Source of the DNA: an uncultured Oscillospiraceae bacterium
GTDB lineage: Bacteria; Bacillota; Clostridia; Oscillospirales; Ruminococcaceae
Length of the DNA stretch: 64,000 nt
Direction: 5' to 3'
Assembly (NCBI GenBank): GCA_934481355.1
Contig: CAKSPH010000003.1
Coordinates: forward strand, 49,029 to 113,028
Below the pieces are notes generated by a model. It searched no databases and was not told where the DNA came from. It was given only the letters and a program-made list of their open reading frames with translations. Positions within the stretch are counted from its first letter, which is position 1. Each line of letters begins with the position of its first letter. A program made the translations under genes and the position numbers. Shown one piece after another: positions 1 through 8,613 of this stretch.

Positions 1-157
1 ACAGCTTGACGAGGAGCTCTTCAATGCGTTCGGAAAGAAAGTCCGCGCGATAGTGAAGCCGGAAGAAACGGAAAATGCAGCCGGGGAGGAGATCTCCGCT
101 GTAAAGGAGCTGCTGCGGAAGGCAGAACAGCTCAATATAGAAGTACAATATAAGTGA
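1..157 (+). CDS. dnaX: DNA polymerase III gamma/tau subunit, C-terminal end (partial)
   Basis: An open frame enters from the left edge (first full codon at base 2) and stops with TGA at 155-157. It gives 51 residues of a charged C-terminal tail that ends in AEQLNIEVQYK. The tail alone is not diagnostic. The call rests on position: ybaB starts 15 bases downstream, and recR follows in the same direction, which is the conserved dnaX-ybaB-recR arrangement of Firmicutes. DnaX would be the clamp-loader subunit of the replicative polymerase. Everything upstream, including the ATPase domain, lies outside the window. Confidence 0.65.
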   Translation, partial: QLDEELFNAFGKKVRAIVKPEETENAAGEEISAVKELLRKAEQLNIEVQYK

Positions 158-172
158 AAGGATAACACCACT

Positions 173-520
173 ATGAAGGCAAGATTACCCCAGGGATACC
201 AGAATTCTACACCCAACATGAACCAGATGGTAAGAAAGGCACAGAAGATGCAGGAGGACATCGGCAAGATCCAGGAGGAGCTTGCTGTCAAGGAGTTCAC
301 CAAGCAGGTCGGCGGCGGTGCCATTGAGCTGGTAATGACCGGCGACAAGCAGCTCAAGTCCGTTACCATCAAGCCCGAGGTCGTTGACCCCGAGGATATC
401 GAGATGCTCCAGGACCTCATTATCAGCGGCGTTAACGAGATACTCAAGGAAGTTGACGATTACGGCGCAGCAGAGATGGAAAAGGTGACCGGCGGCGTTT
501 CTTTCCCCGGCTTCATCTGA
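173..520 (+). CDS. ybaB: YbaB/EbfC family nucleoid-associated protein
   Basis: This 115-residue protein has the family length and pattern: an N-terminal helix rich in Met, Gln and Lys (MNQMVRKAQKMQEDIGKIQEEL) [read as two adjoining stretches around residues 15-37], then a glycine-rich strand (VGGGAIELVMTGDKQLKSV) and a C-terminal VTGGVSFPGFI tail. Members form dimers that bind DNA and often sit between dnaX and recR. The start at 173 has a weak purine stretch (GAAAGGA) about 12 bases upstream. A later in-frame Met (MNQM, 218) would also give a plausible protein, so the first 15 residues are less certain than the rest. Confidence 0.93.
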   Translation: MKARLPQGYQNSTPNMNQMVRKAQKMQEDIGKIQEELAVKEFTKQVGGGAIELVMTGDKQLKSVTIKPEVVDPEDIEMLQDLIISGVNEILKEVDDYGAAEMEKVTGGVSFPGFI

Positions 521-542
521 TAGCCTGAAACATAAAATCTGC

Positions 543-568
543 GGGCGGGTCGGCTGACCCGCCCTTTA
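543..568 (+). terminator. GC-rich hairpin between ybaB and comEC
   Basis: A 9-bp perfect stem (GGGCGGGTC, 543-551, with GACCCGCCC, 556-564) and a 4-base loop is followed by TTTAAA. The T tract is weak, so this may attenuate rather than fully stop transcription before comEC, whose ATG is at 573. Confidence 0.5.
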
Positions 569-572
569 AAGT

Positions 573-2531
573 ATGAACAAGAATATAAATGCTGTGATGA
601 AGCTCCCGCTGGTGGAGCTGGGGCTGTCGTTCTTTGCAGGCTGTATTGCCGGCAGGAACGTCCCGCTGTCGCTGTTTCTGATGGCGGCTTGTTTTTTCGC
701 GGTATGCCTTATCATGAAGCGCTGGCGAATGTGGGCGGCGGGGTTTCTGCTCGGAATGCTGTGCATTTCCGGGTGGGAGGGCTTCTATGCGCAGCCGCTG
801 CGCGGGCTTGACGGCACGGAGCAGCGCATTCAGTGTCATATTATGTCGCAGAACTATTCCTCGGAGCAGTTCAGCGTGTCAAGGGCGTTCTGTATTATTG
901 ACGGAAAACCGGCGGTTATATCGCTCACCGGGCAGTATTCCGCAGAGCCAGGCTCGGATATCGGGGTGCTTGCGGCGATTTGTCAGGAGCAGCAGAACGG
1001 CTTCAGCTACGCGGACGGAGTTCTTCTTTCCGGCGAGGTTTCGGAGATTTACAGCATCACAGAGCCGCGCGGGCCGTTCTACTGGACGCACGTTATCCGC
1101 ACGGCGGCTGAGTCGCGCCTTGAAGCGCTCGGCGGGGATGAAGCGGAGCTTGCCAAAGGTCTGCTTCTGGGCGATACATCGGGATTTCCACTGAAGCTCC
1201 GGAGGGACATAAAATACAGCGGCGTGAACTATATGTGCGCGGTTTCGGGAGCGCATATCACGCTCTGCATTGCGATACTGACGGAACTTTTCTGCCGCAG
1301 GAAAAGCAATGCGCAGGCATACATTGCGATCATTTCAGCGCTGATCCTGGCGGTGCTGTTCGATTTCTCGCCGTCCGTCATGAGGGCGGGATTCATGCTG
1401 GTGATCTGCCGATGCGGGGTACTGCTGCGCAGACAGCCGATTACGCTGAATTCCCTGTGCGCGGCGCTGTTTATAATGACGGTGTTCACGCCTAATGCCG
1501 CGTTTGATCCGGCGCTCCAGATGTCGGCGCTCGGAGTGTTCGGCGCGGCTGAACTGGGTCCTGCGCTGAGCCGCCTGCGGCGCTTTGGCTGGGAGCGCTT
1601 CCGGCTTCTCTCCAGATTAAAGAAAGCCGCGATGATGGCGCTTGGCGCAATGGCGTGCATAGCTCCGGTGAGCATTTCGCTGTTCGGCGGAATCTCCCTC
1701 GCGGAAGTCCCGGCTTCCGTGGCGCTGTCGCCGTTCTTTACGCTGGCAGTGCTTTTCGGGCTGCTGTTCCTGATGAGCGGAGTTCCGCTGATTGCCGTGC
1801 CCCTTAAATGGTCGCTGACCTGCTTCCGGGATATTCTCGGTTTCTTCGGGGATATTGACGGAGTGTGGCGGGCAATGGACTTTGATGCCGCCGCTATAAT
1901 TGCGCTTGGAGCTGCGATTCTGCTGATCGTCGGTGCGTTCGTCCCGGAATGGTCAAAGATCGCTCTGGAGTGCTGCGTACTGTGCGCGGCGCTTCTGATA
2001 ACCGTGAGTTTCTGCAATGATTCACAGCGGAGTTATACCGGGTTCATCTCCGATGGAAAGACCGGAGCCGCAGTGATATGCGAGAAAAACCAGGCCGCCG
2101 TGCTGATATCCGGCGGCGGAGATATTTCCGGGGAGCTTTTCGATTTCCTGACGGACAGCGGGATAACTCGGCTGAAGCTGATAAACGCCCCGCATATGGA
2201 TAATCTGGGGCTTCACGGAATGAAAGAGCTGACGGAGCTTTTCCCGGCGGATATGTTCCTGTGCCCGGCTTCACAGATTGAGGAGGCTGAGGGCTGTATC
2301 AGCGCTTCAGGATTCGGGACGGCTGAGGAGATACTGCTGATAAACGGCAGGAGCTGCGCACTTCTGAAATCCGGGGACGATACTCCCGCGGATATCGCGG
2401 TATACTACGGCTATAAAAAGAACACGCCCATTACCGGAGCGGCTCTGCCGCTGTATGCCTCGGCATGGCAGAACGAGCTCCCGGAAAACGGCGTGAATAT
2501 CTATGATACAAGGCTGCGGGCGTTCCTGTGA
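573..2531 (+). CDS. comEC: ComEC/Rec2-type DNA uptake channel protein
   Basis: The 652-residue protein has N-terminal membrane segments, a soluble OB-like stretch, then the competence core with the family signature around residues 190-235 (LLLGDTSGFP, then YSGVNYMCAVSGAHITLC) and about eight further membrane helices. ComEC carries single-stranded DNA across the membrane in transformable bacteria. The C-terminal soluble part (about 485-650) has the size and strand pattern of the metallo-beta-lactamase domain of ComEC, but the HxHxDH metal site is not intact: the matching stretch reads APHMDNLGLHG. It lies between ybaB and recR, a place usually without comEC. The start has no strong ribosome binding site, since the terminator-like hairpin is directly upstream. 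Its TGA is at 2529-2531. Confidence 0.88.
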   Translation: MNKNINAVMKLPLVELGLSFFAGCIAGRNVPLSLFLMAACFFAVCLIMKRWRMWAAGFLLGMLCISGWEGFYAQPLRGLDGTEQRIQCHIMSQNYSSEQFSVSRAFCIIDGKPAVISLTGQYSAEPGSDIGVLAAICQEQQNGFSYADGVLLSGEVSEIYSITEPRGPFYWTHVIRTAAESRLEALGGDEAELAKGLLLGDTSGFPLKLRRDIKYSGVNYMCAVSGAHITLCIAILTELFCRRKSNAQAYIAIISALILAVLFDFSPSVMRAGFMLVICRCGVLLRRQPITLNSLCAALFIMTVFTPNAAFDPALQMSALGVFGAAELGPALSRLRRFGWERFRLLSRLKKAAMMALGAMACIAPVSISLFGGISLAEVPASVALSPFFTLAVLFGLLFLMSGVPLIAVPLKWSLTCFRDILGFFGDIDGVWRAMDFDAAAIIALGAAILLIVGAFVPEWSKIALECCVLCAALLITVSFCNDSQRSYTGFISDGKTGAAVICEKNQAAVLISGGGDISGELFDFLTDSGITRLKLINAPHMDNLGLHGMKELTELFPADMFLCPASQIEEAEGCISASGFGTAEEILLINGRSCALLKSGDDTPADIAVYYGYKKNTPITGAALPLYASAWQNELPENGVNIYDTRLRAFL

Positions 2532-2557
2532 GCCCCGCAGGCAGCAAGGAGAATAAT

Positions 2558-3154
2558 ATGTCTGAATTTATATCCGCGCCGCTGGCTCTTGCGGCGGAGC
2601 AGTTTGCGAAGCTCCCGGGAATAGGGATAAAGACCGCACAGCGGCTGGCGTACTATATGTTGAATCTCCCGCCGCACGAAGTGGAAGAATTTGCTGAATC
2701 GCTGGTGCGCGCAAGGAACGGCGTGCAGCTCTGCCGCTGCTGCCAGAACTTCACCGACCGCGAGGTCTGCGCGATATGCGCCGATGACAGCCGCGACAAG
2801 GGCGTTATCTGCGTGGTGGAGTCCCCGAAGGACGTTTCCGCTTTTGAGCGCTCCGGCGGATACGATGGCGTGTACCATGTGCTTCACGGGCTTCTTTCCC
2901 CGATGGACGGAGTTACCGCCGAGGACCTCAAGATAAAGGAGCTTCTGAGCAGGCTGCCGGACGCCCGCGAGGTCATCATGGCGACAAATCCCACGGTGGA
3001 GGGCGAGGCTACCGCGGTGTATCTCAGCAGGCTTATAAAGCCGATGGGAATAAAGGTGTCGCGTCTGGCTTATGGACTTCCCGCAGGCTCCGCGCTGGAA
3101 TTTGCGGACGACGTTACCCTTATGAAAGCGCTGGAGAACCGCAGCGAGCTGTGA
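2558..3154 (+). CDS. recR: Recombination mediator RecR
   Basis: RecR works with RecO/RecF to load RecA at single-strand gaps. The sequence shows a helix-hairpin-helix (FAKLPGIGIKTAQRLAYYML), a four-cysteine zinc site (CRCCQNFTDREVCAIC, about residues 54-69) and the Toprim domain with its VVESPKD motif and the TNPTVEGEATA stretch. The start at 2558 is chosen because AAGGAG lies 5-6 bases upstream (2547-2552). A GTG at 2528 would add ten unconvincing residues that overlap the comEC stop. Length with this start is 198 residues, normal for the family. Confidence 0.97.
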   Translation: MSEFISAPLALAAEQFAKLPGIGIKTAQRLAYYMLNLPPHEVEEFAESLVRARNGVQLCRCCQNFTDREVCAICADDSRDKGVICVVESPKDVSAFERSGGYDGVYHVLHGLLSPMDGVTAEDLKIKELLSRLPDAREVIMATNPTVEGEATAVYLSRLIKPMGIKVSRLAYGLPAGSALEFADDVTLMKALENRSEL

Positions 3155-3177
3155 TTTTACGCAGATTTCCCATGGAC

Positions 3178-3208
3178 AAAAAGATCCCGCAGCTTTGAGG
3201 GCTGCGGG
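3178..3208. terminator. Hairpin downstream of recR
   Basis: CCCGCAGC (3186-3193) pairs with GCTGCGGG (3201-3208). There is no T run on the plus side. An A5 tract at 3178-3182 would serve as a T tract only for minus-strand transcripts, so its role as recR terminator is uncertain. Confidence 0.35.
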
Positions 3209-3330
3209 TAATGAGATATAACGTCCGCACGAAAAAAGGAAGGAAAACGTACGGCCGCATGATGATAACACATCATAAAAAAGGGGAGGTTGGTTGTTGG
3301 TTTGCCGCGGTCCCGCGGCGCTTGTTCGGC

Positions 3331-3365
3331 GATGACCTGTATGTCATCTGCTATGATTATATAAT
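3331..3365 (+). promoter_or_regulatory. Putative promoter/operator of the MATE exporter gene
   Basis: TATAAT at 3360-3365 is a good -10. The expected -35 position is covered by a perfect inverted repeat, GATGAC (3331-3336) CTGTAT GTCATC (3343-3348). The -35 itself is poor. That arrangement is typical of a promoter controlled by a dimeric regulator, but no regulator gene lies beside it, so the assignment is inference. Confidence 0.4.
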
Positions 3366-3445
3366 ACACCACATCTATGAATTTAGCGTAATCGAAATGT
3401 GAAATAATGGTGAAAGATAAAAGAGCAAAAGAAAAGAGTGAAAAA

Positions 3446-4843
3446 ATGAGCAATATCCATGAAAACACAAAGGAATCCCGCTCGGAGCTCCTTGGAAACG
3501 CGCCGGTCACTTCGCTGATGGTGAAATTTGCAGTGCCAAGCATTATAGCCATGCTGGTGGGAGCGCTGTATAATATCGTTGACCAGCTGTTTATAGGTCA
3601 GGCTGTCGGAACGCTTGGAAATGCGGCGACTAATATAGCGTTTCCGTTTTCGACCTCCTGTCTGTCGCTGGCGCTTCTGTTCGGAATAGGCGGCGCAAGC
3701 TGCTTCAACCTGAACATGGGGCGCGGAGAGCGGGAGAAGGCTCCATATTTCGTGGGAAACGCGGCGGTAATGATGATGGTCTGCGGAGTAGTGCTGATGG
3801 TGATAACAAAGCTGTTCCTCACGCCGCTTCTGAATCTGTTCGGCTCCCCGGCGGACGTCCTTCCGCTGGCGCAGGAGTATGTCGGGATAACCTTGTGGGG
3901 ATTCCCGTTCATGATAATCACTACCGGCGGCGGACACCTGATACGCGCCGACGGAAGTCCGCGCATGACCATGCTGTGCAATCTCCTCGGAGCAGTGATA
4001 AATACCGTGCTTGACGCGGTTTTCGTGCTCTGGTTCCGGTGGGGGATGGCAGGAGCGGCTTACGCCACGATAATCGGGCAGATAATATCCGGTACAGTCG
4101 CGATAATATACCTGACGCGCTACAAGACCGTTCATGTTGGGCTGAAGCACCTGCGCATACACTGGAAATACACCGGCAGGATAATGGCGATAGGCATGGC
4201 CAGCTGCATAAATCAGCTGGCGATGATGGTGGTGCAGATAGCGATGAACAATCTGCTGAAGCATTACGGCGCGCTGTCGGTCTACGGCGATTCAATTCCG
4301 ATAGCAGTTTCCGGAATCGTAATGAAGGTGAACCAGATAACCTTCTCGATTGTGATAGGACTCGGACAGGGAGCCCAGCCGATAATCAGCTTCAACTACG
4401 GCGCTGAGAAGTACGACCGCGTGCGGAAGGCTTTCCGCTCAGCGATAACGGTGGGAGCCGCTGTTGCGGTGGCGGCGTTCATTCTGTTCCAGCTTTTCCC
4501 GCGGGAGATAATCGCGGCATTCGGCACCGGTTCGGAGGAATACTTTGATTTCGGCGTGAAGTTCTTCCGGGTGTTCCTGTTCTTCACATGGCTCAACTGC
4601 TTACAGCCGATAGCCTCCACGTTCTTCACCTCGATAGGAAAATCGGTCAAGGGCGCGTTTCTGTCGCTGACAAGGCAGATATTGTTCCTTCTTCCGCCGA
4701 TGATAGTGCTTCCGCTGTTCATGGGAATAGACGGCATACTGTATTCAGGACCTCTCGCAGACCTGCTTTCGGGCATCGCGTGCGTTATCATGCTGATAGC
4801 TGAATTCAGGATAATGCGCAGGCAGGAGGCAAATCAGGCATAA
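3446..4843 (+). CDS. MATE family multidrug/sodium antiporter-type exporter
   Basis: About 465 residues with twelve predicted membrane helices in two homologous halves. The N-terminal half carries the MATE pattern MVKFAVPSIIAMLVGALYNI followed by VDQLFIGQAVG. A mid-protein repeat (IGMASCINQLAMMVVQIAMNN) opens the second half, and GQGAQPIISFNYGA is typical of DinF/NorM-like clostridial members. These proteins export cationic or aromatic compounds using an ion gradient. The substrate cannot be told. The start at 3446 is preferred because AAAGAG lies about 8 bases upstream; an ATG at 3407 has no ribosome binding site. A copy of the interspersed repeat begins directly after the stop codon. Confidence 0.93.
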   Translation: MSNIHENTKESRSELLGNAPVTSLMVKFAVPSIIAMLVGALYNIVDQLFIGQAVGTLGNAATNIAFPFSTSCLSLALLFGIGGASCFNLNMGRGEREKAPYFVGNAAVMMMVCGVVLMVITKLFLTPLLNLFGSPADVLPLAQEYVGITLWGFPFMIITTGGGHLIRADGSPRMTMLCNLLGAVINTVLDAVFVLWFRWGMAGAAYATIIGQIISGTVAIIYLTRYKTVHVGLKHLRIHWKYTGRIMAIGMASCINQLAMMVVQIAMNNLLKHYGALSVYGDSIPIAVSGIVMKVNQITFSIVIGLGQGAQPIISFNYGAEKYDRVRKAFRSAITVGAAVAVAAFILFQLFPREIIAAFGTGSEEYFDFGVKFFRVFLFFTWLNCLQPIASTFFTSIGKSVKGAFLSLTRQILFLLPPMIVLPLFMGIDGILYSGPLADLLSGIACVIMLIAEFRIMRRQEANQA

Positions 4844-4858
4844 GGTCACCTCTAAAAA
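4844..4858 (+). repeat. Single end of the GGTCACCTCTAAAAA interspersed repeat (copy a)
   Basis: GGTCACCTCTAAAAA begins immediately after the MATE stop codon (4841-4843) and runs into the pyk terminator. Only one end is present. It matches the ends of the complete copies at 28967 and 32187. Confidence 0.75.
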
Positions 4859-4884
4859 AATGGCGCTGTGTGATGACAGCGCCA
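4854..4884 (-). terminator. Rho-independent terminator of pyk
   Basis: TGGCGCTGT (4861-4869) pairs with ACAGCGCCA (4876-4884). On the minus strand the stem is followed by seven T (complement of 4854-4860), a canonical terminator just past the pyk stop at 4891. The T tract is made by the repeat copy a. On the plus strand the same stem could serve the MATE gene, with a weaker tail. Confidence 0.85.
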
Positions 4885-4890
4885 TTTGTA

Positions 4891-6675
4891 TTACTTACCC
4901 TCTTCATCGGCGGGACGACCGCTTGTAACTATGCCCTTTTCAGCGTCGATAGTAACGGCAGTGCCCGAGCGGAGTATCTGTGTCGCGTTGGAGGCTCCGG
5001 TGATTACCGGGATATCCAGCGTCATGCCTACGATGGCAGCGTGGCTGTCATCGCCGCGCTCCTCGGTGATTATGCCGGCGGCGGTCTTCATCAGAGGAAG
5101 TATCGCGTTGCTGGTGCGCGGGATAACGAGTATCTCGCCGGAATTGAAGTACTTCGCGGCGTCCGCTTCGTCCTTGCATACGCAGGCGGTGGCGGTCACT
5201 GTGCCGGAAGTCGCCCCGTGTCCCGTTACCAGAACGTCGCCGACGATGTGTACCTTCATGAGATTTGTGGTTCCGGATACGCCAAGCGGAACTCCGGCGG
5301 TGATGACAACGAGGTCTCCGTTGTGAAGCAGACCGGCTTCAACAGCCTTCTGTACTGCGTGGTGGATAAGGTCGTCGGTGGAGGTCATGCGCTCCTCTGC
5401 CATCAGCGGGATAACGCCCCATGAAAGCGCCATCTGGCGGAGTGTGGTCTCGCTTGTGGTGCAGGAGATTATCGGACACTCCGGGCGGTAGCGGGAGAGC
5501 ATACGCGCGGTGGTGCCGGTCTTGGTGACGGTGATTATCGCAGTGGCGCCGAGATCCATCGCAGCGGAAACGGTCGCGTGGGAGATAGCTGTGGAAACGT
5601 TCACCACATCGGGATTTTCCAGCTTATAGAAGCGCTTCTTGTAGTCGATAGCCTTTTCGGTGGTCTCCGCGATAAGCGCCATCGTGCGTACAGCCTCAAC
5701 CGGGTGGAGGCCTGCGGCGGTCTCGCCGGAGAGCATTATCGCGCTGGTGCCGTCGTAGATAGCGTTGGCAACGTCGGTGGTCTCCGCACGGGTCGGGCGG
5801 GGATTCTTTATCATGGATTCCAGCATCTGCGTCGCCGTGATGACCTGCTTGTTTGCGTTGTAGCCCTTCTTGATGAGCATTTTCTGGAGCTGCGGAATCT
5901 CCTCGAAGGGGATCTCAACGCCCATATCGCCGCGGGCTACCATGATTCCGTCTGCAACGTGCAGGATAGAGTCAATGTTGCGCACGCCGTCGCCGCTTTC
6001 GATCTTTGCGATTATGCGGATATCAGGTCTGCCCTCTTCCTCGAGTATCTTCCTGACCTCAAGGATATCGTCCGCGCAGGTAACGAAGCTGGCCGCGATG
6101 AAGTCAAAGTTCTCCCGAGCCGCAAAGCGGATATCGCTTTCGTCTACGTCGCTGATGTATGGCATTGAGAGCTTCACGCCGGGGACGTTAACTCCCTTGT
6201 TGTCGGAGAGCACGCCGCCGTTGAGTATGGAGCATACGATATCAGAGGTGCCGTCGCCGTTGTCCTTTATTTCATTGCAGCGGAGCACGATGTTTCCATC
6301 GTCAATGAGTATCCGTGTGCCGGCTGAGATATCTCCGGGCAGCCCCTTATAGCTGATGGAAGCTCGCTCGGCTGTTCCCTCTTCCTCGCGTGTGGTGAGG
6401 GTGAAAACGCCGCCGGTCTTTATCTCAGGCTTCACGCCGCCTTTGAACTTACGGAGCCTTACCTCGGGACCCTTGGTGTCGAGCAGGGTCGCAACGGGCT
6501 TTCCGGCCTCCTTGGCAATGCGGATAACGCGCTCGTGGTCTATCTTGTGGCTTTCGTGCGTGCCATGGGAGAAATTCTGGCGGGCAACGTCCATGCCGCT
6601 GTCTATCAGCGCGCGAAGTATTTTATCGTCCTTTGTCGCAGGACCCATTGTGCATACGATTTTTGTTCTTCTCAT
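4891..6675 (-). CDS. pyk: Pyruvate kinase with C-terminal PEP-utilizing domain
   Basis: Cytosolic enzyme of glycolysis: phosphoenolpyruvate + ADP to pyruvate + ATP. The N-terminal barrel opens with RRTKIVCTMGPATKD and carries the substrate/metal stretch KIESGDGVRN and the signature MVARGDMGVEIP. The 594-residue length exceeds the roughly 470 of the minimal enzyme because a PEP-utilizing mobile domain follows at about 500-590 (ERGDDSHAAIVGMTLDIPVI), as in Bacillus-type pyruvate kinases. The usual GGxxSHAA histidine loop is here GDDSHAA; the His is kept. GGAG lies about 10 bases before the ATG, and a clear promoter is present upstream (6736-6764). The gene is monocistronic, with its own terminator. 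Confidence 0.98.
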   Translation of the reverse strand: MRRTKIVCTMGPATKDDKILRALIDSGMDVARQNFSHGTHESHKIDHERVIRIAKEAGKPVATLLDTKGPEVRLRKFKGGVKPEIKTGGVFTLTTREEEGTAERASISYKGLPGDISAGTRILIDDGNIVLRCNEIKDNGDGTSDIVCSILNGGVLSDNKGVNVPGVKLSMPYISDVDESDIRFAARENFDFIAASFVTCADDILEVRKILEEEGRPDIRIIAKIESGDGVRNIDSILHVADGIMVARGDMGVEIPFEEIPQLQKMLIKKGYNANKQVITATQMLESMIKNPRPTRAETTDVANAIYDGTSAIMLSGETAAGLHPVEAVRTMALIAETTEKAIDYKKRFYKLENPDVVNVSTAISHATVSAAMDLGATAIITVTKTGTTARMLSRYRPECPIISCTTSETTLRQMALSWGVIPLMAEERMTSTDDLIHHAVQKAVEAGLLHNGDLVVITAGVPLGVSGTTNLMKVHIVGDVLVTGHGATSGTVTATACVCKDEADAAKYFNSGEILVIPRTSNAILPLMKTAAGIITEERGDDSHAAIVGMTLDIPVITGASNATQILRSGTAVTIDAEKGIVTSGRPADEEGK

Positions 6676-6735
6676 AGGTGTTACACTCCGTTCTTTTGTC
6701 AGGTTGTCTGATAGCTCAAAACGCTATTCCTATTT

Positions 6736-6764
6736 ATTATAGCATTTTTTCCCTTATAAATCAA
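6736..6764 (-). promoter_or_regulatory. pyk promoter
   Basis: Read on the minus strand: -35 TTGATT (complement of 6759-6764), a 17-base spacer and -10 TATAAT (complement of 6736-6741). The leader to the pyk ATG is about 55 bases. Confidence 0.75.
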
Positions 6765-6874
6765 GACAGCGTTTGTAAAATTAGTGATAAGATATTTTTG
6801 TAATTATTGCTAGTTCCTTTCGTGCGTTTTTATCTATTTTTCACATTGCGAACGTATATAATTCACGTTCCATG

Positions 6875-7020
6875 GTTATAATATAACCGTAAAGCAAAGG
6901 GAACAGCAATTCGGGACACAGACCGGAGCTTTACATTAAAATGCTAACCGCACCTTTTCATATAATTACCAACCAAACCAGCATCAGACCCCCGCGGGTA
7001 AAATCGCGGGGGTCTGATGT
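6875..7020 (+). ncRNA. Candidate structured small RNA between pyk and metK
   Basis: There is no open frame here. TATAAT occurs at 6877-6882, inside a palindrome GGTTAT-AAT-ATAACC (6874-6888). Downstream, GTAAAGC (6889-6895) can pair with GCTTTAC (6928-6934). The region ends in a very stable 15-bp perfect hairpin, CATCAGACCCCCGCG (6982-6996) with CGCGGGGGTCTGATG (7005-7019), followed by TTTCTG. A promoter-like element, an internal stem and a terminal hairpin within about 140 bases suggest a small RNA or leader remnant. The -35 is not convincing and the T run is short. It does not resemble a T-box or any class I recognise. Confidence 0.4.
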
Positions 7021-7072
7021 TTCTGTCGGGCTTTCAGAAAGAAAATATTTTCATGAACAGGTGTTCAAGGTA

Positions 7073-7101
7073 TTGACAAAGTAATTGGTATATGCTATAC
7101 T
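7073..7101 (+). promoter_or_regulatory. metK promoter
   Basis: Perfect -35 TTGACA (7073-7078), a 17-base spacer and -10 TATACT (7096-7101). Transcription would start about ten bases before the SAM-I aptamer. Confidence 0.9.
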
Positions 7102-7118
7102 AAATATCGACAAAAAAC

Positions 7119-7306
7119 CTTATCAAGAGCGGCTTCGTGCATTTTGCGGGGGACTGGTCCCTATGAAGCCCGGCAACCTCTCCTGTTGATGTCTGCGTTA
7201 TCGCGCAGTGCGGAGGGAAAAGGTGCTACTTCCTGCGGCGGTTTATCCGGCCGAAAGATGAGGAGTGATACGATCTTCGGCTCACTCCTTGGAGTGAGTT
7301 TTTTGT
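7119..7306 (+). promoter_or_regulatory. SAM-I (S-box) riboswitch controlling metK
   Basis: The leader has the S-box core: CTTATCAAGAG at the 5' side of P1 (7119-7129), the conserved ATGAAGCCCGGCAACC block, a GGTGCTACTTCC stretch, and the 3' P1 strand ending in GATGAGGAGTGATA (7257-7270). The expression platform is an intrinsic terminator, CTCACTCC (7281-7288) with GGAGTGAG (7291-7298) and T6 (7299-7304). The bases AGGAGTGA (7261-7268) can pair with the terminator's 5' arm and so form the antiterminator. In the known mechanism, high S-adenosylmethionine stabilises P1 and turns metK off. Confidence 0.97.
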
Positions 7307-7343
7307 TTATTGGAAGTTAAGGATACAGAGAAAGGAAAAACGA

Positions 7344-8516
7344 ATGAGCAAATACTTCTTCACCTCTGAGAGTGTAACAGAGGGTCACCCTGACAAGATC
7401 TGCGACAACATCTCTGACGCAGTGCTTGACGCAATTCTCGCGCAGGATCCCATGGGCAGAGTTGCCTGCGAGACCATCACCACCACAGGTATGGTAACGG
7501 TAATGGGCGAGATAACCACCACAGCACAGATAGATATCCCGGCTATCGTCCGCAAGACGATAAAGGACATCGGATACTCCAGTTCCGAGTACGGCTTTGA
7601 CGCCGACAGCTGCGCGGTATTCACGACCATTGACAAGCAGTCCCCGGATATTGCCATGGGCGTTAACAATGCGCTCGAGGGCAGGGAAGAGAATGCGCAC
7701 GACACCGGCGCAGGCGATCAGGGAATGATGTTCGGCTATGCCTGCACGGAAACTCCCGAGCTCATGCCTATGCCGATAAGCCTCGCGCACAAGCTCGCAA
7801 AGAAGCTCACCGAGGTGCGCAAGGACGGCACTATCCCGTACCTGCTTCCTGACGGAAAGACCCAGGTGACGGTAGAGTACATCGATGGCAAGCCCGCCCG
7901 CGTTGATACCGTTGTAGTATCCTCCCAGCACAAGGCTTCCGCAACACTGGAGCAGATACGCGCAGACATCATCGAAAAGGTGATAAAGCCCACTATCCCG
8001 GCGGAGCTTCTCGATGACGAGACCAAGTATTACATCAACCCGACCGGACGTTTCGTTGTCGGCGGACCTATGGGAGACAGCGGACTAACCGGCAGAAAGA
8101 TAATCGTTGACACCTACGGCGGATATTCCCGTCACGGCGGCGGAGCCTTCTCCGGCAAGGACCCGACAAAGGTTGACCGTTCCGCGGCTTATATGGCTCG
8201 TTATGCGGCTAAGAACGTTGTTGCCGCCGGTCTTGCCGACAAGGCGGAGATCGAGGTCGCTTACGCTATCGGCGTTGCAAAGCCCGTATCAATTTTCGTT
8301 GATACATTCGGCACTGGTAAGGTATCCGACGAGGCCATCTCCGAAGCAGTAGCTAAGGTATTCGATTTCAGACCGGCTGCGATAATCAAGGCTCTTGATC
8401 TCAGAAAGCCCCAGTACAAGGCGCTTGCCGCTTATGGACACATGGGCAGGGAGGATCTCGGCGTAAAGTGGGAGCAGACCGACAAGGCAGAGGAGCTCAG
8501 GGCTGCTGTAAAGTGA
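7344..8516 (+). CDS. metK: S-adenosylmethionine synthetase
   Basis: This enzyme makes S-adenosylmethionine from methionine and ATP in the cytosol. The 390-residue protein starts [20 protein letters not shown], has the signature [12 protein letters not shown] (about 115-126) and the P-loop-like [19 protein letters not shown], all family hallmarks at normal length. AAAGGAAAAACG precedes the ATG. The SAM-I riboswitch in the leader makes end-product control nearly certain. The gene is followed by two hairpins and appears monocistronic. Confidence 0.99.
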   Translation: MSKYFFTSESVTEGHPDKICDNISDAVLDAILAQDPMGRVACETITTTGMVTVMGEITTTAQIDIPAIVRKTIKDIGYSSSEYGFDADSCAVFTTIDKQSPDIAMGVNNALEGREENAHDTGAGDQGMMFGYACTETPELMPMPISLAHKLAKKLTEVRKDGTIPYLLPDGKTQVTVEYIDGKPARVDTVVVSSQHKASATLEQIRADIIEKVIKPTIPAELLDDETKYYINPTGRFVVGGPMGDSGLTGRKIIVDTYGGYSRHGGGAFSGKDPTKVDRSAAYMARYAAKNVVAAGLADKAEIEVAYAIGVAKPVSIFVDTFGTGKVSDEAISEAVAKVFDFRPAAIIKALDLRKPQYKALAAYGHMGREDLGVKWEQTDKAEELRAAVK

Positions 8517-8530
8517 TTGTCTGAATTTAA

Positions 8531-8561
8531 GGGGCTGTCTGTGAAGTCAGCCCCATTATTT
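8531..8561 (+). terminator. metK terminator
   Basis: GGGGCTG (8531-8537) pairs with CAGCCCC (8548-8554), followed by ATTATTT. It lies 15 bases past the metK stop. Confidence 0.75.
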
Positions 8562-8570
8562 ATGCATAAG

Positions 8571-8600
8571 AAAATCCCCGGAGTTCTGCTCCGGGGATTT
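8571..8600. terminator. Bidirectional terminator between metK and the DUF4870 gene
   Basis: An 11-bp stem (AATCCCCGGAG with CTCCGGGGATT) and a 5-base loop, flanked by A and T tracts on both sides. It can end both the metK transcript (+) and the convergent small gene (-). Confidence 0.8.
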
Positions 8601-8613
8601 ATGTATTTTCTGA

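Noticed and set aside
2528-2557. GTG start giving a ten-residue longer RecR
   Set aside because: It overlaps the comEC stop and lacks a ribosome binding site, while AAGGAG fits the ATG at 2558.
6940-7118. T-box or second riboswitch before metK
   Set aside because: No T-box core sequence or specifier loop is visible; the hairpin at 6982-7019 lies before the metK promoter.
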